Part shown: positions 1-7,755 of the stretch, one piece after another
Position numbering within the stretch: the first letter of the stretch is position 1
Layout of the letters: each line of letters begins with the position of its first letter
Assembly (NCBI RefSeq): GCF_030817655.1
Contig: NZ_JAUSZM010000003.1
Span: 1 to 64,000, forward strand
DNA: 64,000 bases
Direction: 5' to 3'
Origin: Streptomyces sp. V4I2
Lineage (GTDB): Bacteria; Actinomycetota; Actinomycetes; Streptomycetales; Streptomycetaceae
Notes under the pieces: model-generated
Seen by the model: the letters and a program-made list of their open reading frames with translations, nothing else
Database searches by the model: none
What the model was told of the DNA's origin: nothing
Position numbers and translations under genes: made by a program

Positions 1-182
1 TCAGAGTGGCCCATGCTCGCCTATCGCCTACGACCGCGAACTCGCCCATCTCGGAGGAGCCCCGCAACCATCGTGATGCGGGACGCGTCTCTTACTTCAG
101 ACGAAATTATGGCGAGACCATACGAATTGGCGGTCCATCAGGGATCTGCCGGGCCCGCCAGCGACAATGAGGGATGGCCGGC

Positions 183-518
183 ATGACGCAGGGGTGGAAG
201 ATCGCGATCATCGTGCTGGCCGCGGCGGGGATTGTCTCCACGCCGCTGCTCTGGCTGCTGAACAGCCCCGGTGCGGGACAGCTGGCCGGGGCCTCCGTCC
301 AGGCCGCCGTCGGCGTCGTGGCCCTGGTCTGGGCCCTGTTCCAGCATCCGGCCCCCGCGGGACCCACAGACAAGGCAACCCGTACCGGGAAGGCCAGCCG
401 CGGCGGCCTTACTGGCATCAAGCGGCCCGGTGGACGGGGTCGTGGCTCGGCCTCCGCCACACGGACGGGCGACGCCAGCGGCAAGGGCTCCGTCTCCGGC
501 ATCGACTACTCGAACTAG
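183..518 (+). CDS. Small two-helix membrane protein with C-terminal glycine-rich motif; putative NLR-linked effector
   Basis: A 111-residue protein with two hydrophobic helices at about residues 6-27 and 32-53, then a polar Gly/Arg/Thr-rich tail. The second helix contains AGQLAGASVQAAVGVVALVW followed by QHPAP, which closely matches the second helix of the small protein at 59114-59506. The tail holds two copies of a TG-A-type motif, residues 65-81 (ATRTGKAS...) and 92-111 (ATRTGDASGKGSVSGIDYSN). A motif of the same type opens the NB-ARC protein that starts 13 bp downstream. I prefer the ATG at 183 because GAGGG lies upstream; 174 is the alternative. By inference this is the membrane-acting effector of a two-gene NLR system. 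No enzymatic domain is visible and the function is not proven. Confidence 0.6.
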   Translation: MTQGWKIAIIVLAAAGIVSTPLLWLLNSPGAGQLAGASVQAAVGVVALVWALFQHPAPAGPTDKATRTGKASRGGLTGIKRPGGRGRGSASATRTGDASGKGSVSGIDYSN

Positions 519-531
519 GACCCGGGCACCC

Positions 532-3399
532 ATGGCCAAGGCATCATCACGCAAGGGGCGGGACGAGGCACCTGAGTCATCCATGACCGTGACGGACACC
601 GGCAACGCCGAAGCTGCTGGCGACGCCACGGCCGTGACCGGCTATCGCGGCCCGGCACCGGAAACTGGCCACGCTCACCCCGCCCCCTTACACCTGTCCC
701 ACACCGGGGACGCGACCGCCGCCTGGGGCGGAGTCGCCAACACCGGCTACCTGAACGTCAGCACGCTGACTGTTCAGCAGCGCGCGCCCCGGGAACCTGC
801 CCCCTGGCCGCACCAGGTCGGGGTCATCCCGCCCGCAGCGCGGTCCTACCAGCACCGCGCCGAGACGGACCGGCTGAACACGACGGCCGACGGCGGCACC
901 ACCACCGTGCTGACCCAGCTGCTGACCGGCATGGGCGGGGTCGGCAAGACCCAGCTCGCGGCCGACTACGCCCGCACCGCCTGGAACGACGACAGCGCGG
1001 CCGGCGGCCTGGACGTCCTGGTGTGGGTCACCGCGAGCACCCGTTCCCCCGTCGTGACCGGATACGCCCAGGCCGGCGTCGAGCTGTGTCGGGCCGACCC
1101 GAACGACCCGGAGCAGGCCGCGCGCTCGTTCCTGGCCTGGCTCACCCCCAAGGCGACGGCGAAGCCGTGCCGGTGGCTGATCGTGCTGGACGACGTCACC
1201 GACCCCGACGACCTGAAAGGTCTGTGGCCACCCGACAGCCCCCACGGCCGCACCCTGGTCACCACCCGCCGCCGGGACGCCGCCCTCGCCGCCCACGGCC
1301 GCCGCACCATCAAGGTCGGCCTGTTCACCGAGGCCGAGGCCCTCACCTACCTCACCACCTCCTTGACCGGACACGGCCACGACGAATCCGCCGACGAGCT
1401 GACGGCACTGGCCGACGATCTCGGATACCTGCCCCTGGCCCTCGCCCAGGCCGCCGCCTACCTGATCGACACCGGCGAGACCGTGGCCGCCTACCGGGAA
1501 CTGCTAGCCGACCGCACCGCCATCCTCGCCGACGCCACTCCCGATGCCCTGCCCGACGACCAGGCTCTCCCCCTGGCCGGCGTCTGGTCGCTGTCCATCG
1601 ACCGTGCCGACACCCTGCGCCCCGCCGGCCTGGCCCGCCCCATGCTCCAGCTGGCCGCCCTCCTCGATGCCAACGGCATCCCCCAGGACGTTCTGACCAG
1701 CGCCCCCGCCCTCGCCTACCTCACCACGCACCGCACTGGCCCGGAGCACGCCGGGGAACCGGACCTGGTCTCCGCCCGGGACGCAGTACGCGCCCTGAGC
1801 GCCCTGCACCGACTCAGCCTCATCGACCACGATCGGAATGCTCCTTATCGGGCTGTCCGCGTCCACCAGCTCATCCAGCGCACCACACGCGACACCCTCA
1901 CCCCCCACCAGCACGACACCACCGCCCGCACCGCCGCCGACGCCCTCGTGGACGCTTGGCCCGCCAGTGAACGCGACACCGCCCTCGCCCAGACCTTCCG
2001 CGACAACACCACCGCCCTGGCCAGCCACGCCAGGCGGGCCCTGTACCGGCCGGACGCGCATGCGGTGCTGTACCGCACCGGCCGCAGCCTCGGTGAGACC
2101 GGCCAGGTCACAGCCGCCCGCGACCACTTCCAACACCTCACCGAAACCACCCGCCACCAGCTCGGCGAAGACCATCCCGACACCCTCACCGCCCGGGGCA
2201 CCCTCGCCGCCTGGCGGGGGGAGGCGGGGGATGCGGCAGGGGCCGCGGACGCCTTCGCCGACCTGCTGGAGCACATGGTGCGGATGCTGGGCGAAGACGA
2301 TCCCGACACCCTCGCCGCCCGGGCCAACCTCGCCACCTGGCGGGGGGAGGCGGGGGATGCGGCAGGGGCCGCGGACGCCCTCGCCGACCTGCTGGAGCAC
2401 ATGGTGCGGGTGCTGGGCGAGGACCATCCCCACACCCTCACCACCCGGAACAACCTCGCCACCTGGCGTGGGGAGGCGGGGGATGCGGCAGGGGCCGCGG
2501 ACGCCTTCGCCGACCTGCTGGAGCACATGGTGCGGGTGCTGGGCGAGGACCATCCCGACACCCTCGCCGCCCGGGGCAACCTCGCCTCCTGGCGGGGGCG
2601 GACGGGGGCCGCGGCAGGGGCCGCGGACGCCTTCGCCGACCTGCTGGAGCACATGGTGCGGGTGCTGGGCGAAGACGATCCCGACACCCTCGCCGCCCGG
2701 GCCAACCTCGCCACCTGGCGGGGGGAGGCGGGGGATGCGGCAGGGGCCGCGGACGCCTTCGCCGACCTGCTGGCCGACCGGATCCGGGTCCTGGGCGAGG
2801 ACCATCCCGACACCCTCACCACCCGAAACAACCTCGCCACCTGGCGGGGGCGGACGGGGGATGCGGCAGGGGCCGCGAACACCCTCGCCGACCTGCTGGC
2901 CGACCGGATCCGGGTCCTGGGCGAGGACCATCCCGGGTCCCTCGCCACCCGGGCCAACCTCGCTTCCTGGCGGGGGCAGGCGGGGGATGCGGCAGGGGCC
3001 GCGAACGCCTGCGCCGACCTGCTGGAGCACACAGTGCGGGTACTGGGCGAAGACCATCCCCACGTGCCGATCATCCGGGGCAGCCTCGCCGGCTGGCGGG
3101 GGCGGGCGGGGGATGCGGCGGGGGCCGCGGACGCCTTCGCCGACCTGCTGGCCGACCGGATCCGGGTCCTGGGCGAGGACCATCCCACTACGTTCGCCGC
3201 TTGGGGCAGCCTCGCCCATTGGCGAGGCCAGGCAGGGGATGCGGCCGAGGCTGTCGCCGTCACCGAGCAACTCCTTGAGCACATGGTGCGGGTGCTGGGT
3301 GCCGACCATCCCCACGTGCCGATCATCCGACACAACCTGGCCCACTGGTGGAAGGAGGCGGAGAGGGCACCCGGGGTGTCGGGTAACGATCGTTCGTGA
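532..3399 (+). CDS. NB-ARC (STAND/NLR-like) ATPase with TPR sensor array
   Basis: About 955 residues from the ATG at 532, the first start after the small membrane gene. The N-terminus (about residues 18-70) carries two TG-A motifs (TDTGNAEAAGDATAVTGY and SHTGDATAAWGGVANTGY) resembling the tail of the upstream protein. Next comes an NB-ARC domain: P-loop GMGGVGKT at about 133-140, Walker B WLIVLDDV at about 214-221, TLVTTRRR as sensor 1, and LGYLPLAL as the GLPL-type motif. A winged-helix region follows. The C-terminal 400 residues are ten TPR units of 42 residues (consensus VLGEDHPDTL..R.NLA.WRG). Known STAND proteins of this layout sense a ligand with the repeats and oligomerise through the ATPase. 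Signalling to the adjacent membrane protein through the shared motif is inference. Confidence 0.85.
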   Translation: MAKASSRKGRDEAPESSMTVTDTGNAEAAGDATAVTGYRGPAPETGHAHPAPLHLSHTGDATAAWGGVANTGYLNVSTLTVQQRAPREPAPWPHQVGVIPPAARSYQHRAETDRLNTTADGGTTTVLTQLLTGMGGVGKTQLAADYARTAWNDDSAAGGLDVLVWVTASTRSPVVTGYAQAGVELCRADPNDPEQAARSFLAWLTPKATAKPCRWLIVLDDVTDPDDLKGLWPPDSPHGRTLVTTRRRDAALAAHGRRTIKVGLFTEAEALTYLTTSLTGHGHDESADELTALADDLGYLPLALAQAAAYLIDTGETVAAYRELLADRTAILADATPDALPDDQALPLAGVWSLSIDRADTLRPAGLARPMLQLAALLDANGIPQDVLTSAPALAYLTTHRTGPEHAGEPDLVSARDAVRALSALHRLSLIDHDRNAPYRAVRVHQLIQRTTRDTLTPHQHDTTARTAADALVDAWPASERDTALAQTFRDNTTALASHARRALYRPDAHAVLYRTGRSLGETGQVTAARDHFQHLTETTRHQLGEDHPDTLTARGTLAAWRGEAGDAAGAADAFADLLEHMVRMLGEDDPDTLAARANLATWRGEAGDAAGAADALADLLEHMVRVLGEDHPHTLTTRNNLATWRGEAGDAAGAADAFADLLEHMVRVLGEDHPDTLAARGNLASWRGRTGAAAGAADAFADLLEHMVRVLGEDDPDTLAARANLATWRGEAGDAAGAADAFADLLADRIRVLGEDHPDTLTTRNNLATWRGRTGDAAGAANTLADLLADRIRVLGEDHPGSLATRANLASWRGQAGDAAGAANACADLLEHTVRVLGEDHPHVPIIRGSLAGWRGRAGDAAGAADAFADLLADRIRVLGEDHPTTFAAWGSLAHWRGQAGDAAEAVAVTEQLLEHMVRVLGADHPHVPIIRHNLAHWWKEAERAPGVSGNDRS
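2155..3345 (+). repeat. Ten 126-bp tandem repeats encoding TPR units
   Basis: Near-identical 126-bp units follow each other here. Blocks such as GGGGATGCGGCAGGGGCCGC recur in register and most differences are scattered single substitutions. Two sub-types alternate (LLEHMVRVLGEDHP and LLADRIRVLGEDHP), which suggests unequal crossing-over or conversion among units. All units stay in the reading frame of the NB-ARC protein. Confidence 0.9.
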
Positions 3400-3515
3400 G
3401 ACACGAAGATCGCGATTGTGAATTTCGTAGTCGTGTGTAGGGGTGAGCTGGGGGTTCACCGTGGTGTGCAGGGGACAGTGCACTCGCCGGACACGCTGAG
3501 CTCTAAGGGGTCCTT

Positions 3516-3998
3516 TCACAATGCCGGGTTCTTGCGGGCGAGGGTCATGCAGTGGGCGAGTTGGAGGAAGGCGTCGTGCATGTCGTCTCGGGCTTCCCAG
3601 CGGGTCCGTAGGCGGCGGGGGCCGTGGAGCCAGGCGATAGCGGACTCTGCGACCCACCTCACCTTGCCCAGTCCCGAGCCGTGCGGCTGGCCGCGTCGGG
3701 CGATCTTCGGGACGATGCCGCGCTCGCGCAGGCGGCGGCGGTAGATGTCGTGGTCGTAGCCGCGGTCGGCGTATAACGTGCGGGGTTTATGGCGGGGTCG
3801 GCCCCGCTTGCCCCGCACCGGCGGCAGCCCGTCGATCAAGGGCAGGAGCTGGGTGATGTCGTTGCGGTGGCCGCCGGTCAGCGACACCCGAAGCGGGGTG
3901 CCCCGGGCATCGGTCAGGACATGGTGCTTGGAGCCCGGCCGTGCGCGGTCAACCGGGCTCGGGCCGACTTTTGGGCTGCTGCGCCCCCGCTTGGCCTG
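3516..3998 (-). pseudogene. IS5-family transposase, C-terminal part
   Basis: The minus strand reads KRGRSSPKVGPSPVDRARPG, then SKHHVLTDARGTPL, then a transposase C-terminal half. That half includes the DRGYD aspartate region and VRWVAESAIAWLHGPRRLR, where the late acidic residue and R..R..W-type motifs of IS5 DDE enzymes lie. It lacks its N-terminus because IS30 is inserted between residues HVQA and KRGR. A stand-alone start at 3887 (MSLTGG) is only an internal methionine. Confidence 0.85.
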
Positions 3999-5293
3999 GC
4001 GAATTCTAGGGATCGTCGCAACACATGATCACTGACGTGTGGTGGCGAGCAGTTTATGCAGGCGCTCGGCTGGGGTCTCCCAGCCGAGCGTTTTGCGTGG
4101 GCGGCTGTTCAGCTCGGCAGCCACGGCGTCCAGGCGCTCACGGCCGTGGACAGCAAGGTCGGTGGCCTTGGGGAAGTACTGCCGCAGCAAGCCGTTGGTG
4201 TTCTCGTTAGAGCCGCGCTGCCAGGGCTTGCCGGGGTCGCAGAAGTAGACCGGCATCCGGGCCGCCATAGCGAACTCGTGATGACGGCCCATCTCGCTGC
4301 CCTGGTCCCAGGTCAGGGATCGCTTCAGGTGGGGTGGCAGGTGTCTGACGGTGTCCAGGAGGGCGTCGCGAACACGTTCCGTGCTGCGACCTTCAGGCAG
4401 GTGGACGAGCATCAGGTAGCGGGTACTGCGTTCGACCAGGGTGCCGATCGCGGAGCCGTTGTCCTTGCCGATGATCAGGTCTCCCTCCCAGTGGCCCGGG
4501 ATCGCACGGTCGACGGCTTCGGCTGGACGGTCGCTGATCATGACCATCGGCGTCGAGTAGCGCGGCTGGCGCTGCTGGGCCTGGCGGCGGGGCTTACGGC
4601 GGGCGCGGCCGGTGCGGAGCGCTTTCACCAGGTCACGGCGAAGTTCTCCGCGGCCTTGCACGTAGAGGGCCTGGTAGATCGTCTCGTGGACCACGTGCAT
4701 CTCCGGCCGGTCGGGGAAGTCCTTGCGCAGGTGGTGGACTATCTGCTCGGGGCTCCAGCGCCTTCCCAGGCGCTCCTGGATGTAGTCCCGCAGCTCCACC
4801 TTCTGGCCGATCTTCCCCGGCTTCGGGCGAGGCCGGCGGGCCAGGGCACGCGCATCGGCTGCGAACGGGCGGTACTGGCCGTTGCCTGGGTGCCGGTTGC
4901 GACTGATCTCGCGGCTCACGGTGGAGGGGCTGCGGCCGAGCTCGGCGGCGATCGAACGGATCGAAGCGTCCTCCCGCAGTCGATCAGCGATGTAGATCCG
5001 GTCTGCCTCTCGCAAGTACCGAGACGGCCCGGAAGTGGGCACCACCGTGATTGGCGGTACCCACTTCCTGCGGCCGGTCGGCTGGGAGCCATGCCGCCAT
5101 CGTTTCCCGGTCCGTCGGTTCACTCCGACGATCCGGCACGCCTCCGTGTTGCTCACGCCCCGGTTCACGAGCTCGAAGTATGCCTCCCGTTCCCGGTACA
5201 GCTTCTTCGGCCCTTGCCCCAGGCGTTCCCCACGAATCTCGAAGTCCATCGCATCCCCTGAGCTGGGGTGTTGCGACGACCACTAGAACTTAA
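3999..5293 (-). mobile_element. IS30-family insertion sequence with 5-bp target duplication
   Basis: The element is bounded by imperfect inverted repeats of about 26 bp with the shared core TCGTCGCAACAC (4013-4024, complement 5268-5279) and TTCTAG further out. GCCTG flanks it on both sides (3994-3998 and 5294-5298). Deleting one copy rejoins the IS5 transposase in frame, which fixes the ends well. The transposase inside is intact, so the element may still be active. Confidence 0.88.
4029..5249 (-). CDS. IS30-family transposase
   Basis: A 406-residue DDE transposase that catalyses cut-out and insertion of its own element. The N-terminus has helix-turn-helix segments (ACRIVGVNRRTGKRWRHG and SIAAELGRSPSTVSREISRN) that would bind the terminal repeats. 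The catalytic residues of the family are visible in order: Asp in HWEGDLIIG, Asp in TWDQGSEM, and Glu in RGSNENTNGLLRQYFPK. Length and motifs are normal and there is no frameshift. It lies in the same direction as the split IS5 transposase around it. Confidence 0.95.
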   Translation of the reverse strand: MDFEIRGERLGQGPKKLYREREAYFELVNRGVSNTEACRIVGVNRRTGKRWRHGSQPTGRRKWVPPITVVPTSGPSRYLREADRIYIADRLREDASIRSIAAELGRSPSTVSREISRNRHPGNGQYRPFAADARALARRPRPKPGKIGQKVELRDYIQERLGRRWSPEQIVHHLRKDFPDRPEMHVVHETIYQALYVQGRGELRRDLVKALRTGRARRKPRRQAQQRQPRYSTPMVMISDRPAEAVDRAIPGHWEGDLIIGKDNGSAIGTLVERSTRYLMLVHLPEGRSTERVRDALLDTVRHLPPHLKRSLTWDQGSEMGRHHEFAMAARMPVYFCDPGKPWQRGSNENTNGLLRQYFPKATDLAVHGRERLDAVAAELNSRPRKTLGWETPAERLHKLLATTRQ

Positions 5294-5634
5294 GCCTGCA
5301 CGTGGGACGCATCGATCGTGGCGCGGGAGAAGTCGAGGCGGTCCGCCGCCCGCAACCCATCCAGCAGGACCCGCTGGAGTTCCTCCCAGACCCCGGCCGC
5401 CTGCCATTCGGCCAGCCGCCGCCAGCATGTGGGCCCCGAACCGAACCCCAACTCCTGCGGCAGGAACTCCCATTGGATGCCGGTGTAGAGGACGAACAGC
5501 ACACCCTGCAGCGTCTTGCGATCATCGATCCGCTTGCGCCCCGGATACCTGTAACGCCGTTCATGCTTCGGCAACAGCGGCTCGATCACCGCCCACAACT
5601 CGTCACTGACCTCCCACGGCTTCCGCCGCGCCAT
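5294..5634 (-). pseudogene. IS5-family transposase, N-terminal part
   Basis: The minus strand begins MARRKPWEVSDELWAVIEPL at 5634 and runs through the N-terminal domain (YTGIQWEFLPQELGFG) to TIDASHVQA. That segment includes the first catalytic Asp (TIDAS). It then meets the IS30 end, where a stop follows at once. With 3516-3998 it makes one complete transposase of about 270 residues. It is broken by insertion only, not by other damage that I can see. Confidence 0.87.
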
Positions 5635-5710
5635 GGACACACCCCACAAAACACGGGATCACATACACATCCACCGTGCCACAAAAGGATCATCCCGCAA
5701 GGACCCCTAA

Positions 5711-5773
5711 GGGGGTGGGGGGCTAGGTTCGCCCTCATCCATTGGATGAGGGCGAACCTAGCCCCCCACCCCC
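5711..5773. repeat. Perfect 31-bp inverted repeat with one-base loop
   Basis: The left arm spans 5711-5741 and the right arm 5743-5773, perfectly complementary around a single T. The arms are very G-rich near the outside (GGGGGTGGGGGG) and include CTAGG. It begins 3 bp beyond the IS5 end. It could be a very strong terminator, a cruciform, or two abutting copies of a lost element's terminal repeat. From 5774 to 5892 I see no gene. Confidence 0.85.
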
Positions 5774-5892
5774 TAGTACCCCATACGCCACGCCGTTGTG
5801 TGATGGACCTCGCGTCGCGAGTTGAGGGGACCTCAACAAACCCGCAGGACAAGGCAGTTGTCCAGTACTTGATTCCCTCGATGGCGGCCGCG

Positions 5893-6276
5893 TTATGGGC
5901 GCCGGTCGGCTGGTGCAGTCGGGCAGGCGATCGCCGGGAACGCCGCCGTGTGCCCGCCCGCGGTGAACGTGATCGCGGCGGGGCGCTGGGACCAGAAGGG
6001 GGAGACGTCGATGAGGTGGTCGCCGTGCTCGCTGTTGAGGAGGCGCAGCCACACCTCTGTGCTGGTGATGCTGGCGCGGTACGCGGTCACGTCCCAGGGT
6101 TCGGTGGTGAACCCGCAGGTGTCGCCGCGGGCGATCACGGTGTCCGGGGCGTCGGCCGTGGACATGTGCAGGGCGGTGCCGTCGTAGACGAGGCGGATAC
6201 CGTCCTGCTCAAGGTCTCGTCGCCGGGGGGCCTGGCGCAGGAGTTTGTGCAGGTCCCGGATCTTCAGCTGCGCCAT
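5893..6276 (-). CDS. Hypothetical protein, last gene of the tap-tpg operon
   Basis: A 127-residue protein starting MAQLKIRDLHKLLRQAP, with a basic N-terminal helix and then a beta-rich acidic body (EVWLRLLNSEHGDHLIDVSP, AITFTAGGHTAAFPAI). It has no signal peptide or membrane segment. I do not recognise the family. It starts 67 bp after the preceding minus-strand gene and is the fourth gene in the direction tap, tpg, 6344-7132, this one. The context suggests a role at telomeres or in replicon maintenance, but that is inference. Confidence 0.6.
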   Translation of the reverse strand: MAQLKIRDLHKLLRQAPRRRDLEQDGIRLVYDGTALHMSTADAPDTVIARGDTCGFTTEPWDVTAYRASITSTEVWLRLLNSEHGDHLIDVSPFWSQRPAAITFTAGGHTAAFPAIACPTAPADRRP

Positions 6277-6343
6277 GGGCCCGTCCTCTCCCCGATGTCG
6301 CCGCCGAGTCGACGTGGGTCAACAGTTCGATCACCGGTTCCGC

Positions 6344-7132
6344 TCATGAGGGACCCAGGCCGAAACGCCAGTGCTTCGTGAAGCGCTCCAGCGTCAATTC
6401 GGCGTCGAGTTCATCGTTCCACACCGCGTTGAGCCACGTCGGGACGCTGTCCAGGCGCTCGCAGACCACGACGCTTTCGGGCTGATGGGTGAGGTAGCAG
6501 TGGCGCTCGTCCGCGAACTTTCCGCCCGGCCCGTACTTCCTGTACAGCTGGACGAGGCGTTCGCGGCTGGCTTCGGCGAAGGCCTCCAGCTGCCGTACGT
6601 AGTCATCCTGCTGCTCGGCGCTGACGCACGGGAGGACGACTGCGAGGATCTCCTGGGACAGGTCGCGGTCGAAGCCCGTGTAGCCGGTCAGGGACACGAA
6701 GATCCGCTCGGCTGCCTCGAGGACTTGCTGCACTTGCTCCTCCCCCACCTGGTCGACGGGGGTAGCCAGGGAGCTTGGTTCCGGCTTCGGTGCCACCGAC
6801 CGGGTCTCCGGGGCGGCGGCCACCGTGCGTGCCTGACGGACGGTGCGGTCGGCGATGTGGGCGAGTCGGCTGGCGATCGATTCGACGGCGCGAAGCCAGC
6901 CTTCCTGGACCTGGTTGCTGGTGTCGGCGGGGGCCTGCGTGTCCTGCTCGATGACTTCGCCCTGAGCGCCTTCCACGGCGCCGGCGCGGATGGCCGCGAT
7001 GAGGGTGTGTACCTCACCAGGGCTTGCGCCCGCGGCGTCGAGCAGTTCGGTCATCCGCTGTTCGGCGTTCGCGGCCGTCTCGGCGTGTACGGCGATCAGC
7101 GGTAATGGCCGCCGTGGTGGATGGTGGCTCAT
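6344..7132 (-). CDS. Hypothetical protein of the tap-tpg operon
   Basis: A 262-residue protein of unknown function. The first half is Ala/Glu-rich and probably helical (NAEQRMTELLDAAGASPGEV, WLRAVESIASRLAHIADRTV), compatible with a coiled coil. A linker near 110-125 (SVAPKPEPSSLATP) leads to a second helical domain with conserved-looking aromatic residues (YTGFDRDLSQEILAVVLP, LYRKYGPGGKFADERHCYLT). No catalytic motif is visible. It lies 50 bp downstream of the tpg-like gene on the same strand, so it is probably co-transcribed. Confidence 0.6.
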   Translation of the reverse strand: MSHHPPRRPLPLIAVHAETAANAEQRMTELLDAAGASPGEVHTLIAAIRAGAVEGAQGEVIEQDTQAPADTSNQVQEGWLRAVESIASRLAHIADRTVRQARTVAAAPETRSVAPKPEPSSLATPVDQVGEEQVQQVLEAAERIFVSLTGYTGFDRDLSQEILAVVLPCVSAEQQDDYVRQLEAFAEASRERLVQLYRKYGPGGKFADERHCYLTHQPESVVVCERLDSVPTWLNAVWNDELDAELTLERFTKHWRFGLGPS

Positions 7133-7182
7133 GATGTGGATCCCCCTGCTGCAGCGTGTAGTTCGGCCGCTGGTGCGGGCTG

Positions 7183-7755
7183 TTAACGGAGTTCGACGGA
7201 GTAGGAGCCGCCGGGGAACTGCCAGCCGTCGGTGCCTTCGCCGATGTCCTCGACGATGACGTCGTCGATGAAGTGGTCCTCGAACTCGTCGTCGGTGAGT
7301 TCACCGGCGAGCCAGAGTTCCTCGATCTCGTCCCAGTGGCCGCGGCTGCCGTCGATGCGCAGGGGCGCGGCGTCTGCGGTGCCGCGTTCGCGTTCGTCGT
7401 CGCCGGTCGTGACGACGCCGCTGATCTCGTACTGGCCCCGCTTGATGTGACGGGGGATGGGGTCGGCGGGGACGATGGCGACGTTTTCGTACGCGGTGTG
7501 GATGAGATCGCGGTAGTTGCGGCGGATGTTGTACTCGGCGTCGGACAGCCAGTTGATGAGCGTCTTGGTCGTCACGTTCAGACCGGCGTCGGCCAGGGCC
7601 TGCTGCCCGCGGTGGGTCGCGGTGAGCTGGGAGAGCTGGGCGTGCCAGTGCTTGGCGCTGTAGGACGACAGCCGGTGGCGTGCGGTGACCTGGGAGCGCA
7701 ACAGGTCGTTCAGGGCGGCGCCCAGGGAGGAGCCGCGTCCGGTGGGGCCGGCCAT
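7183..7755 (-). CDS. tpg: Terminal protein Tpg-like
   Basis: A 190-residue protein, close to the roughly 185 residues of Streptomyces telomere terminal proteins. These are attached covalently to the 5' ends of linear replicons and prime end patching. Residues about 30-85 form a helix-turn-helix-like stretch (QQALADAGLNVTTKTLINWL) followed by basic residues. The C-terminal half is acidic and ends WQFPGGSYSVELR. The assignment rests mainly on size, this layout, and position: it is translationally coupled (TGATG overlap) immediately downstream of a tap-like gene, the standard tap-tpg order. It is clearly divergent from the archetypal chromosomal Tpg, so it may be a plasmid- or arm-specific variant. 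Confidence 0.65.
   Translation of the reverse strand: MAGPTGRGSSLGAALNDLLRSQVTARHRLSSYSAKHWHAQLSQLTATHRGQQALADAGLNVTTKTLINWLSDAEYNIRRNYRDLIHTAYENVAIVPADPIPRHIKRGQYEISGVVTTGDDERERGTADAAPLRIDGSRGHWDEIEELWLAGELTDDEFEDHFIDDVIVEDIGEGTDGWQFPGGSYSVELR

Larger units (their letters stand above)
3506..5708 (-). mobile_element. IS5-family element, interrupted by an IS30-family element
   Basis: The ends carry the inverted repeat AGGGGTCCTT (3506-3515) and its complement (5699-5708). Removing the inner IS30 and one copy of its target duplication leaves about 0.9 kb, a normal size for this IS5 subgroup, and restores one continuous transposase frame across the junction (...HVQA-KRGRSSPKV...). Confidence 0.8.

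Noticed and set aside
2155..3345. Tandem repeats as a CRISPR array
   Set aside because: The units are 126 bp, contiguous, in frame and coding for TPRs. There are no spacers, and no cas genes in the window.
1504..3657. Long minus-strand open frame opposite the NB-ARC/TPR gene
   Set aside because: It is a shadow of the GC-rich TPR repeats, with low-complexity GGEGVGMVLAQ-type translation and no start signal.
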